DNA from: Atriophallophorus winterbourni
Taxonomy: Eukaryota > Platyhelminthes > Trematoda > Plagiorchiida > Microphallidae
Length of the DNA stretch: 64,000 bases
Assembly (NCBI GenBank): GCA_013407085.1
Contig: JACCGJ010011147.1
Location: 1-64,000 of the forward strand
Reading direction: 5' to 3'
The notes under the pieces: model-generated
Told to the model about the DNA's origin: nothing
Database searches by the model: none
What the model saw: only the letters and a program-made list of their open reading frames with translations
Shown: positions 32,901-46,500 of the stretch, one piece after another
Layout: each line of letters begins with the position of its first letter
Numbering within the stretch: position 1 is the first letter of the stretch
Position numbers and translations under genes: made by a program

Positions 32901-34592
32901 GGTTTTTACCTGTTTCACACATTTACAACGGGAATCCATTTTAAGGGCATTTTTACCAAAAATGCCGAATCGCGATTGCGCTTCCAGCCGTAATATCCGC
33001 GATTGAAATGTGCATATCTAAGCCACTTTACCAGTATGGTTCCTGTATAAATTAGTAATAATCAGATAAATTAGTAATAATCAGATCTAATCAGTGTTAG
33101 CTTACACTGTATCCGATGGGAAGACCTGACACGGAGATCTGTTCGGTTGGGCGACCACAACAGATGTTTCTGGCTCCTTCTGAACTGGTCGGGCAAACAA
33201 AGCTACTCAAATGTGCCATTCTGGAGAACAGTTCATAAACGCTTAATTGCGATCGGTCAAACGGTGGACGGTAGCCCAGGTCGTTAAGGCATGGGACTAC
33301 AATGGTGATGGTCGGAGTTCAAATCCCACCCCCGAAGCGGAGGACATGCACTGCTGATGAGCTCAAATAAGAGCGAAACTCGAGTCCCAGTGCTTCCATT
33401 ATGGACCGTCGTGATCAACTTTGTGAATAGTTCGATGGGCTTGGCACGCATGAGTAGTCACAAATATAGTTGTAATCATATTTAAAAGGTATCGGAACAT
33501 GTTTTGACCGATCGGGAAATCATATTAATAAAAGTAGTTTTCACTGGCTAGGATAAATCAGCTTTTTGTAACATTTCGCTTTTGAAACAGAAGTGTGGCC
33601 TGATTAAGTGTCTGAACGAACAGAGATCAGACTTGAGTTGTATTTACCCGAACAATCCTAAGCTAGCGAATAAGTGCACTGGCCATTGCATGCGAGATGA
33701 AGATCAATTGACGCACGCTTCTACGTGCTATGTAATCCCTTAATTGCTTTGGGTGTGATCAACAGCCTATGGCCGATTAGCTCGCTTGCCTAACTTTTGC
33801 ACACACGCGGGACCATGCATGTTAGTGTTTATCCGCTGCAGAAGCGGGTTCCGATTTTCGTTTGGAGAAGTGCATTATGACATTTTTTCATTCTTATATT
33901 TGTCTAGATTTAGCCAACCTAGCAATATCTCCATCCACATCCAGTAGTGGCTTTACGGCACGTTGCCGGGTTTTAGGCTTCTTATTTCATACATTATTAT
34001 TATTATTTCCCTGGAAATCAACATTTATTAGCTGTTGCTAAGGGGCACTATACTTTTTAATCGCGTTCCCTAATTGTCTAAGCAATCTTTCGCACGTTTG
34101 CGCATAATCTACAAATTACTCAGCAAGGTATTTTCAATTATGCTTGCACATTACGGAATCCTAGGTGCTTGGAACCAATGGTATACTTCAGTGGACTTGA
34201 ACTGTTGCTTAATCATCTATTAATCTTCGTAGAATTTGTGATTCGTACGTCCATCTTCAGGTTAAATTTAATTGGTATTTGATGCTTTTCATTCAAGCTA
34301 CGGGAAATAAACCTGTCGTTGTCGTTCGCCCAAGTTTCTCACGTATCAGTCGAAATTCCGAATCTGAAACCGATACCAAATCATATACGAAAACGTCGTT
34401 ACAGTCTGAGATTCACTGCTCTTCCCTTATGAAACAATCCCTTTCTGGATCACCACTTTTGGATGAAACAACAGAAGGGACTTTTAAGTTTTTCCTGCAG
34501 AGTTTTTATCACAATGATCAACCCGAGGCTAAAACGCCAGCTTTACCAGGCACGCCTTCCCTCCCTAATCCCGCAACTGCTCGTCCTCCGAG
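29976..34592 (+). CDS. SMG6: SMG6 N-terminal exons 1-2
   Basis: Exon 1 (169 codons plus one base) starts MSGVPHSRKPDRQFYQHPRY. The RKPDRQFYQ core matches the exon-junction-binding motif of vertebrate SMG6 (KPDLQIYQPG type). Near its end GRHGGLILLPKDVDIHE matches the conserved GILILP block. The rest is polar and low-complexity, as in other SMG6 proteins. It ends at CACG|GTAAAT (phase 1). Exon 2 begins at 34298 after TTTTCATTCAAG and ends at 34592 before GTAAGT. An earlier AG at 34259-34260 is out of phase (immediate stop), which decides the acceptor. The 3.8-kb intron holds the Penelope-like element and a hammerhead SINE. Confidence 0.88.
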
Positions 34593-37500
34593 GTAAGTGT
34601 CTGAGCGTTTCTGCTTGCCCTGACAGAAAATTCATTACGCCGTTAGGGCTATTATGTCTAGACAGAAGAACCGTTGCGTTTTATCATTTGACAATCTATC
34701 TAGCTACAAGGTTATGATTCAACATTCTGATTTACTTACTAGCGTTTATGTACAGGTCACCCCCCATGGATAAACCTATTTCAGCTATTAATGCTATATT
34801 GTCACTGGCCAGGTAAACTCTCCCCTTGAGTCTCAAACTCACGTCAGACCGCTTCCAGAGATGACCTAGACTGGTTAACGCGAAGCGAGGTCTCGCAATG
34901 CGAGAGCCGATCTCACTTTCCAGCCCTCCTCCCGCCGTGATGCAGCTACCAAGATAGGTGAACTGTTCCACACAGTCCAGACTGAGGTCATCGACCGTCA
35001 GAGTGGGCTGCAACCCCTCCCAATCTTGAAGAAGAACCTTACACTTAGTTGGAGCTAAGTGCAATCCGTACCTAGACGCCTCCAATGCTAGCTGGTTCAG
35101 GGCATTCTGTAGGAACACCGGATCATCACCAAGCAAAGCAATGTCATCGGCATAATCAAGGTCAGTGACACGGTTACCTGGAAGTAGCTCGATCCCACCC
35201 TCAGTGAAGCTACGGAGAGCATTCTGGAGGACATCCTGATGGTTGGAACGCCGGCGATAGGCTGCCGTAGACCCTGACCCTCCCTGAAGAATGAGAATAG
35301 AGCTCCTTCAAGATGGCGACATACTTAGGAGGGATCCCGCTCCTAAGCAAGCAGTTCCAAAGAGTAGTTCTGTCCACCGAGTCGAACGCGGCCCGGATGT
35401 CCAGAAAAGCTACGATTATTGGTCGCCGGTACAAGTGTATGTGCTCTAATAACTGTCGCAGGACAAAAACCTGATCCATGCATCCTCGCACCGGGCGGAA
35501 TCCAGCCTGTTCCTCACGGCATACAAGACAGAATTGAATTTAACTAATGTGATACAAATTTTATTAGATGTTACTTTTGTCGTCAGTTTCTATGTCTCGC
35601 TCTTGACATCCTGGCAAAGTATTTATCCACTCTCCGAATAAATTGTTGCCAAACAACTCATCCTCTTTCTTTCACCGCCACTGTTGACGTGTTTCGCCTT
35701 ACAGCCAAGCGGTTCTGGCCACGGTGCAACAGATTGTTCAACTTGATTCCACGTTGTCCAGCTTGCTCGTCCCACCTGGTCTGTGCGCCTCGGTTCTGTC
35801 ACAAATCCGAATCAACGCCGATGAAGAGTCCGGTCTCACCGAACCGGAACGTTTGCTCGTCCGATGGTGGCACAGTGTGCAGCAATTGCGCGAGCATCTT
35901 TTCAATTTGTTCGAATCGGTCATATTGGCGGATTTGGACTTTTGCAATGCCGCTCACGTCGAGCAGGGAATGTGGAAGTCGGTGTTCTACACGGAGTTAG
36001 AGTTGTTACGCTCGTGGATCAGCAGTCCCGAAACCATGGGGTGAGATGCCTTGTTAAGTTTTACTCGCACTCTCTCTCGGCTTTTAACCCAATCATGTTT
36101 GAGTGGATTATGATGGAATCTAATGCGACTGTGATTGATCTAGGTTGCAATAAATCAACCAGAATAATATTGATTCATTACAGAGCACGAAAACTTAACC
36201 TATATGCAATAATGCGAAAAATCTCCCCTTAATATCGGGAATGGCAAATTTAAGGAGCCCACATATTCGATCCGAATGTCTTCATTGATTATACAATCTT
36301 GTTGGGAATATCTAAATCACTCGACTTCGTTTTTGTGGACAGCTACTCATGTACATATAATCAGCGGAGTTTTGGCGTGGGCTTGAATATTTGTCCGATT
36401 TTTACTTCATCGTTTTGTAGTTGAAACTACCATTTTGTTCCAGGTTGACGTCCGTTGACACTAAAGTCGGTATCCACAGCAGTGACGATATCAACAAGAG
36501 GTTGAAATGCTTACTGCAAAAGATTTGTCTCCGCGATGTGATCGCGGCTGGCGAATCGCGTTTACAAAACTTGCTGGATCGGATTCAAGTGCTGCATCAA
36601 GTGAACTTGACCAACCTGTTAGCTGACGGTCGTCCCCCTCCGGAGACGCGATCTAGAACTCGTCGTCTGGTGTACTTGAGTTCACAAAAACTGATGCTGT
36701 TTATCGGGGATTTGGCGCGATACAAAGAGTTGTTGAGCGGCGATCGCAATTTCGGAAAAGCTCGAAGGTTGGTACTATTCCTACTGTTTTCAATCTTCGG
36801 CTTGTGTCTCAATTGCGTCACTGATGTTTTTCATCTCACGGATGATTTCCTACTATTTGTCTTTCGTGAATAAGTGGTTTTGATGCTTTCTTCCATTATA
36901 CTTCCATGTTTTTGTCAGTTGGTACCAGAAAGCCCGTTTACTTATTCCGAAAAATGGACGTTCTTACAATCAACTGGCTGTGCTTGCTGTCTATACGGTA
37001 AGCGTTGTCCATCATTATATTGCCTGTTTGCTGCGTTCTCACTGGACATACATTCTTAACCTTGCAATTTCAGTCTCGTCATTTGGATGCGATGTACTAC
37101 TACATTCGAACACTGGCAGCGAGCAATCCCTTCCTAACTGCTTCCCAAAGTCTCGCTGCTCTGTTCAACGAATTTTCCCCACGCGCAGAACGACTGCTTC
37201 AGCAGGTTTGTCACAGCTTTTTATCTAGCGTGTAATTTATGCTCACATGAGCGCTATCTGTCTCCGTTCGTAAGGGAGTGTTGGCGTTGAACGGTTGAAG
37301 TTGCTTATCGTATGCTGACGGTCTGAAGCATTGTATTGCATAGCAAGGCAGCTGTGATTTGAAGTGCGAAACTAGAATTAGGAATCACTTTGTGCAATCC
37401 AGACTCTGGGATTATGGTGCAGCTGTTTAACCAAGTGTTCCAGTTGATTGACATTTAACGCTGTAAACTTATAGTAACTGCAGACGCGTCGCTGTCGAGA

Positions 37501-40500
37501 ATGGAATCCATTTGTAATGCGAAAACACGAGTGTTTTATAGTCACTGATGAATTTGAAATCGCTGACGCCCTTTAAGTATTCTGTGAAACTACCGAATGA
37601 CGACAACCCACAATTGCAGTGACCTCTATCTCAATCTATCTGTATTCTTGTAGTTTAGCATTGCTGCTTGCTCTGGCATTGCTTCCCATGATGCCGGGTT
37701 CAAGCAATTCATGTCACACATCTCTTTCCATCTTAATTTGTTGCAGATGCAAAAACCCAAGAGTTACGCTGCCCATCCACACGAACATCATTTCGGAACC
37801 TCGGGTGGTAGGTTTCAAAGAGTCGAGATTTGGATACATCCACTTGATGGTCAAACCACCGTCATCCAAGGTACGAGACGTCTAGTGTACGCGTCAAATC
37901 AGCTCTGTTCCAACTTTCGTAAAACTCAAGCGAAGTCCACCGGTGCGAAATCGGACGTGGTGACACACAGTACCGAGGATGAGGACGAGGATGCGCAAGC
38001 GGAGCTCGAAGAATACGCGAATATGTCATTAATCGAGGTTCGACTTTGGTCACACGTGCTATTATCTACTTTCCTCATATCTGTCTAGGCCTGGGCCACC
38101 TGACAGTATCTTAGCCCACGTGCAGTCTATGTCTGTGCGGCACTTTGTCTGGATCAGGCTTGTGCTTTCACATCACACAAATCCTGTGAATTTTATGTTC
38201 CGTTTGCTTCTGTTCCAAGGTTCAAGATAGATCGTTTTAAAGCTTGTTATTTTATTCATCTTTTAGTGCAAAACTTTTTTGTTATATTTGATGGTAGTTT
38301 TTCGGCGGCAGCACTTCTGCTTTTCGCCGGTCTCAATCTTCATAGTTTACCGGAAAAATCGCTATGCACGTACATAGAATACTTACCAGAATTTCGATCA
38401 TCGCCGGTTCGAACCCTACAGCGTTTCGTTTTTAAGGTTCGCACAGCATTTTCACAGCAGCTTCAATTGTTGAATGTTTTAAGATGCGTCGACGCGCTGA
38501 TTGCTTGGCTACAATTGCGTGGCATCATCGCGCTACCGGTCGCCGGAGTTCACATTTTGTGTATCGTTTCCTTCGCCTGTTTGTTTGGTCGTACCCAATT
38601 GTAACTGTGACCGGCTGCCATACAGCTTGCGTCCTTTCTACCATCAGATCCTTCACCGCTTCTTTAACCTCGAGTGTGCGTCCTGTAAATTTATTTATTC
38701 TCTTGGTCAAATGTTTTGCCTTTACCTTCGCTGTGCCAGTCTGATGTGATTCGAATATGTGAATAAACTCGAATACCGATTTATAAAGGTACTTGATTCA
38801 GTCCCTTTATACAACCATGTCCACGAATGCACTCGGAAAATAGGTTCTGACCGCCCCTCTGTCTTGGATTTGGTATTAACATCTCAAGAACAATCTGTCG
38901 AAGCGATCGGATTCCAGGCTCCGCTGGTTCTTAGCGACCATTCAGTGCTTGTGTTCGACTATGTTTGCAGTACACATCAATCTCTTGCTCGGAATGGAGT
39001 GGTTCGCCGGGTAAATAAATTAGCCCTAAGTAAATCGCTCGTGCAGATTCAGCATTGGCGGACGGGCAACATAAGCTCTGACTCGCAATTGAACGAACTT
39101 GTAGATTTTCGGAAACTGAGGATTGCCGAGCACTCGCAGATCGTTCCTAAAATATTCGAACATGAACTTCGTTTTGTTGTCAGCAGCACAACAAAAAGTG
39201 GATAGGGCTGAAGCGAGCAGCGTGGATGCAGCATAAAGCATACTTCTACTTGGCAACATTTCCGAATGTTACGCAACGAAGTGACTTCATCTATTCGAGA
39301 GGATAAAGAAGCGAACCAATTGATGCTCCTATCAAAAATGGAACGCAACCCTAAGTTACTATACAAAATCATGAACGCGAAAGCAAAAGTCAAACCAGGT
39401 ATTTTTGCCGTCCAGAATGGTGAAAAACTCACTGAGACCGCGTTTGAAACCGCAAATGCTCTCGCGATTTATTACTCTAAAGTGTTCGTGTCAAACGTTT
39501 TAGTGGAACGTTGCGAGTATTCAGACGACTCAGGAATCGAAACACTAGGCGAAATTGTGATACATCCAGAGATTGCGCAATTAGATGCCCAAACGGAATG
39601 TAACAAAATCCCCATGTGTGGATGCCATCACACCGGATGTGCTCAGGTTCTGTCATCGTCAACCTTTTTAACGATTCGTTGCTTAAGGGAATGGTACTAA
39701 AAATTGTGAGAAACTGCGAAGGGATTTGGACAACGTGGCGTTTTGGGCGGCTATGAATGATATGACATTCAACATACGGAAAGGCAAGATGCTCCACCTT
39801 GGCAAGAATGTTTCTTGCGCATATCGATTGGGAGCTGAAAACTAGGCATTGATCTCGTTGAAAAGGATCTTGCAGTATGGATTAGTGGAAATCTGAGGAG
39901 CACGGTTCACTGCCTGAATATATCTCAACATGCCAACTGATTGTTAGGTATCTTTCGCAGAATATTTGGAAGATTCTCGCTGGTAATGTTACCAAAATAA
40001 TGAATGTCTGCCTTCGCCCTACGATGGAGTATGCGGTAGAGGTCTGGGCTCCTTGGCTGCGAAAAGATATTGCTCTCTTTGATAAAATCTATCATAGAGC
40101 AACAAAGTTAGTGATTGGTCTTGTAATGTTTCGTACAATGAAAGATTATGACGTCGGGCCTGTTACTTTATCCAAAGAAGGATAGTACGATAATATTCTG
40201 ATCGATAGAATTGTGTCTACCGAAAGACATTCACTAAAACACTTGCTTGATATGTGTGACGAGAAAGTGACACGCGGACATACCTTATCCCTTTACATCC
40301 CAAGTTCCCGTATTGATTGCCGGCGCAATTTTTCCCCGCACGTGCTATATTTCTTTTAAAATTCCCTACCACAACATCTGGTGGACTCCTTGCCTGGCCA
40401 TTTTTAAGGCAAAATTGCGATTATACAATCAAAAGAACATCATTTGTGAACCTTACATTTGATACACTCTACTCCTTTTTATACTATTATATTTTTCACA

Positions 40501-43500
40501 TTTTCATTCATACCCTAATCCTGTGGTGTTGTGAAGTAATAACTTTTTAACCATAAATCCTTGACTCCGAAATTTTTTGACTCTATACTGTATTGTTCGT
40601 ATAACTACAGTTAGTTTCGTAGCACTTCGCAGATACAGATACGAATGTTCAATGCGAACGTGAAGACTGATGATGCTTCTGAACCGAGTTATCGAACTGA
40701 TCTTGACATTTTTTTCGTAACTATAACCCACATAGAATTCGGTCTTATGTTATCCTATGAAATTTGTATCTAATTTGCTAAATTGTCTATCATCTACCTA
40801 TGCTTGATGGTTCGTTTCACTTACAGCTTAGCCGACAATTCACGTTAACTTTCATCCACACACACGGGAAATTATTCACTAAAATCGGGTAAGTATGCCG
40901 TTTCACATCGCCTCGTCAGCTGTTCCGTATGTGGTTTTATCGTTGTCGCATTTCCCCCGCCCAGGATGGAGACCTTCCCTGAATTTGCCTCGCTCGCCTT
41001 GCAAGCCTTATCCGGTCTCCTGGCACAGTCCCCGTGCCCGTTGTCCGCAGAGCGATTGTGTCAGTTGTGCATTGTGAATATGTACAATGTGGACCGCGCG
41101 GTCTCGTTGACCTCACACACCACGCATCCTATCACTTCCAAACTGCCCACCGACTCAGTCGCCGCTGATGTGAAAGTGCAACCGATCGGTCAACTAACCG
41201 GTGTGGAGACGCTCCGATCTGTCCATCATGACCACGCAGCTCGTTTCGCGCTTGATATGTTCAGTCTACTTTGTAGACGTGCTGCCCAATTATTCCAACA
41301 GGTAAACAAATAGTTCAAATGTGGTCGATGTTTAGTTTTTTTTACCGTAACTGGGTTGAGGGAATTGTGTATTATTTTGTTTCGTTGACATCATGCGGAC
41401 TCTCTTGAGAGTATGGACAAACCTTTTGATTTGACCGTTATGCTGACGGTGACAAAGGGTGCATGGCAAGGTTTCTGTCTACAATAAAACAACGCTTCGA
41501 TTGTCGTGGATGGTATTTGCGGACCTTTATACGTTACGACAAATTCCGATAATTTTTTGCTGACTACTTGTCATGTAAATTCGGTGAGAATGCGTTATCT
41601 CAGTTTTCTTGCTTTAAGCCACGATATCCGCGTCAGTGTCGACAGGCTTCTTTAATTGATTATACAATTAATGAAAAAATTTCGTGAAAGGACTTTCATA
41701 CGGTTCATTACAGGATGACTCCTCCGAAATGGACCCACTCATCATCATCACCAGACACCGGTAGCATGTACCGAGTGCTTAACTGCTATACAACCATGCT
41801 AAAGTAAAATCCTAAAAGGTGGGGAATGGTGGTACTTCAATAGCTACGGATTCTATAGAAGAGTAAGCAAAAACAAACTGGGATGACGTGTTTACACATC
41901 GAATGGAACATGCATTCAAACAATTTTCGTGAACGAGTAGAGCGACATCAGCATGACAGCTTCCTTGCGGCTTTCACTGTCATGCATCATAACAAGTTTT
42001 TCTCGTCACTCCGCTTGACAGAATACAAAGTTAATCAATACCGCCATTGAACACGGTTTCGGGACATATCCTGAGGCGTAACTACCCATTGCAATATCTG
42101 ATCGCGGGGACACTAGCCCGGAAGACGTGCTGCGCCGACTTTGGAAAGGTTACTAGGTTACTACAATTTCAAGTGCCTGTTTGTCAAGTAATCAAGTGCT
42201 GTTTGATAAGTAGATGTCCTGCTGCAGAACACTGCACGGTGAGTTGTTAGGAGTGGATGGGGGAGGGGAAGGGTCAGAAACAGTTTGAAGAGTAGGACCA
42301 GATGGAGATTGTTTTCGCTTATCAGTCCTGCTGTATGCAGCAGGTAACGCGACCCTGTTTATCGTGTGCGACGTCCGATGCACTCTGGAGTTGGGCTTTA
42401 TAGTTATAGTCATAGTTGTATGCGGGATGGGATACTGCCAGGTCGCCCATGCCTAGACAGGAGAACAATTAGGGTTCTCGACCAAAGCCTTTGGCTAAAA
42501 AGCCTGACACACAAGACAGCGGGTTGGGTTAAGACCGGGTTCGTCTGAGCTCTATCCATTGACCTTCCTGGTATGAGTGGCTCTGAAGGTGCTCGGAGAG
42601 CTCCACCCAGCATAGCTCAGTACATCATAGAGGTACACAAACTATCGCACCACGTTAAGGTCCGGTCTCAACACGATGGTTGAAGTGCCTTATGAATTAC
42701 AATACAGATGTTTAACAGCAGGCAGTTGTTCACAATCGTCAAGTAATTCTTCTGTTAAAAGAATTGTACAATTTTGGCTTGATTTAAACCACGTACAAAT
42801 ATTCGTCATCATCTGGTCTTGCGACACGACATGGATAAAGTATGTTCCATGTGGTCTAATAAAGCGAATCGCGCAAGGGTAATATCAGGCTTAGTTGTCA
42901 AAGACCGCTTAGGACTTGTCGTTTATGGGTACGTTTTCGTGAGCAATTGTGACTCTACTGCTAACCCCTTTTAGAACAAATTCGAAGCCTCATTTCAAAC
43001 AACTCTTAGGATCGATGGTTGCTTTTGAAGTGTTGTCTGTACTCTAGTTTCCAGAACACTGTTATATCCCCTATGTCATTTCAAACCTAGACCCCCAAGC
43101 AGCATTCTTTCCCTTGCACAGTCGTGGATTCTGTGCATTTCTCCACGTATCCGTCACTTCCACAACCTTGTCTCCAAAATGGTCGTTTTTACAATGGTTT
43201 TCAATGAAATCCACTTACATAATTGCCATTTCGATATTCTTGCTTCTTGTTCCGTCATTTTGACTTGTGGCTGCTTACCAACACAGGCTCCCCCACCGGA
43301 TACTCCATCTTGGTGGCTTCCCGATGACGCACGCGTGATACTACCCGCACTTCGTTTGTGGTCAGAGTGGATGATTCTACACCCAGAGCATTGGCTCCCT
43401 CCACCCAACCATCGGGATCCAACGTTGGGGCCTTATTTGAACGATTGGAAATTGGTGGCGGACTTTTGCACACGCGCCTCCCGGTGGCTTGCACGCAACA

Positions 43501-46500
43501 CTACAAGACCTCAGTACGAGGAAATCACACCTACATCGTCAATGCTGCTTCGTTTGAAAGAGAATACAGTTACAGATCCCAACTCCTCCTTCTCGGAACA
43601 TGTCCCCGTCTATGAGGCAGCCTTTTTGTTTGAAGAATCCATGTGCACAGGATTTAAGCCTATGTTGGATTTGGTACCCAAGGTCAGTGTGCACCTAGCC
43701 CTGACTTTCGCATTTCTCTTTGTTGTGTGGTTTTCTGTTGGCTGGGATTCGGCTTTCAGCACCATAACTGGTATCAACAAACCTACTACTGCAACTGTTA
43801 CCTTAAGTGGTTGCATTTTTCCCTATTATACCGTCTTTGACTACCTTTAATCATTTTCCCAATGTTAATTTTGCGTTTTCATAACACTAGCATCCGCCCA
43901 CGTTCTTAACTAGTGCATCGACCAGCTTGTCTATGAATCTGGGCGACATCTGACCGAGTACACTAGGCATATTTTAGTAATTGTATAAATCATTCTCTAT
44001 TCTGGATAGTGTATGTCTCTCTTTTCCTTTTGTTATATTTATCGATGAAGTCGGCCATTTGGCACTTGCAGTACAAAGACGTTGACACAACGTGTTTGGA
44101 ATAACTTGAAGACGAAGAAAGTAGCTTTATTCGTGCGCACGAATTTTCGGCAATCCATTAATTTAACCACACAAACACTTTTCACAAAACGCTATATAAA
44201 CACTTTTAGAACGAAAATTCAATGACGAAATTTAAGTTGTCGGTCGCCTCCGCAGATCCAGAATGAATCTCGATTGATCAACCAAATAGCGGGCAAGGTA
44301 AGAGGCGAAATAGTTCTTGAATTTTTCGGTCTTCGATTAAGGGACGAAATTGGTTTCGCGTAGATCAGAACGATTTGCACGCATGTGCAATCGTGCATTA
44401 CTTCGGTACTGTGCAACTAGCCATGCTAAATTGATTTGCCACCGATAGTGAGCAGCATGCGGAAACACACTGGAGTCCCACTGCCATTTCTCTTTTCTCT
44501 CATATCTGTAGGTTTAGTCAACCTGACCATATCTTGGCCCACATGCAGTCTGACTGTGCTGAACTTTACCTGGATCAGGCTTGTGATTTCATTCATACAC
44601 AGTCTGTTGACTCAAACATGTTGTCAAAATGGTCAGACTAGCGGCTCTCCTTCATGCTCATACTCATTCGGAGCATGAGCCAGCAATAAGCAAGCGTGTT
44701 GTCTTGGCCTCGTTTGTCTGAGCATCTACTTGAAATGTTTTCGGAACTCTAGTCATGGGAATAAATTCAACCCGAAATTTTATCACGCTAACAGTAAAGT
44801 TTTGTAATGAGCATGTGTATATGTGTACTATGCGAGCTCCGCCTTATAATGAGCAGCCTATTTTTTCACCTCACTTATGCTACTCTCGTTGCTTTTTCTA
44901 GATGTATCACTATACAGGCAAGTGGAGTGTGGAAGAAGTTTCGGATTTCGTGCGAATCGACAAACTCGTGTTGTTCGGTGACTTCCTTTGTGGCATCGAT
45001 TCTCCCGTATTGCAATATGACGTGGACCGGTCCGTGTACGAATCCATTGTGGAACGAGAGTGCTCCGAACGACAACAAGACAGGTCCTCAGAGGAGGTTC
45101 GCGCTGAGCCACAAGGAAACGGTCGTTCTTCCTCGGGAAGCGAGGATTTCGCCCAGCAACAAGTAAATTATAGCTCAGGGATTCTAATTGCGATTCATTT
45201 TTCATTCTATTAGGTTGATTTTAATCTTTGTTATCCTCGAACAAATTTCGTTTTTCGCTAATCTCCAACGCCATATCTTGGTTTAATTGGGCGTGCCGGA
45301 ATCACGATTTCCACTGTTTCGACAATTCCAGTGTGGATTTGCAATGCACGATGGTTTGTTTATCTCCGTGGCCCGTTGAGCTGTACTATGTCGTGTCCTT
45401 CCGGTACGATCAGAGCGACTCATAACAGGAAAATCGATGGATAGAGGTTAGACGAACATGGTCTCAGCCCTCTGTCTTTGCGGTAAGGCTCTTTAGCTCA
45501 ATACTTCGATTGAGAGCCCTAATTTGTCCTCCTGTGTAGGCATGGGCGACCTGGCGCTATCCCAGGCACATATCACCATGAAAATATGTCATGGTGGTAT
45601 GGCAGTTAAGCACTCCGTACTTGCTACCGATGATGATGATGATGATGCTACCGGTTTGATTCTGTGCATCATGAGGATGATGAATTCTTCAACAATGAAA
45701 CTAGCTGTACTTGGAGAGACGCATCTCCCTGGTTGGGATCCACACGAGACTTTGGAGTGGCTGCTTGGCCTCAGAATTATCGATCTGAATCGTGTTCATT
45801 GGCATATAGCACCGTTTGATTAATCTTGTTTCTTGCAAAAATGAGTGACGCAGGAGAGTTTGTTTTGATGCATGACAGTGAAAGCCACAAGCAAGCTGTT
45901 ATGCGGATGTCGCTCTTCTTGATTGTATTATGTAATTCTTTCAAAGTGTAGGCACCTCATTTCGTTGCACATGTTCTTCCTTCCGTAGCTTTTGAAGTCC
46001 CTCTCTTGTGCATCTTTTAAGGATTTTATCGTCATCTTTCTGAATGCATACCTATGCTTCATCATTATGATGGTGCTGATGATTTTGATGGCAGTGAAGG
46101 ATTCATTACTGGTTAACCGTGTAATGCTGTTGACAAATGGGATGTGATGTGAAAGCACAAGCCTGATCCAGGCAAAGTGCAGGTCAGTCAGAGACTGCAC
46201 ATGGGCTGAGATACTGTCAGGTTGCCCGGGCCTAGACATATGACAAAAAAATAGAAAGAAAATAGAAATGGTAGTGAGACTCCAGCGTGTTTCAGAATGC
46301 ATTTGACTGCTGGTGGCCAATCAATTTAGCACGATGTTAGCCGCACAGCACAGAAATACTGCGCGATTGCACATCTGAATGGGATGATGCGCAATCAATA
46401 TGAAGCGGGCTTAATCAGCGTTTGATTGTGTTCTTTGTGTCGTAACTTCACATGGCTAATACTTTTGTCAATACTATGTGAATACAATGTACAGAGTAAC

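Noticed and set aside
34261..34297. SMG6 exon 2 starting at 34261 after CATCTTCAG
   Set aside because: Exon 1 ends in phase 1; starting here gives an immediate TAA. The acceptor at 34297 keeps the frame.
38266..38604. Open frame of 112 codons as an extra SMG6 exon
   Set aside because: Homology runs directly from the exon ending at 38037 to the one starting at 40827, with matching phase; the ORF matches nothing in SMG6.
45626..45650. GAT microsatellite
   Set aside because: A short simple repeat inside a LINE/SINE fragment, of no special meaning.
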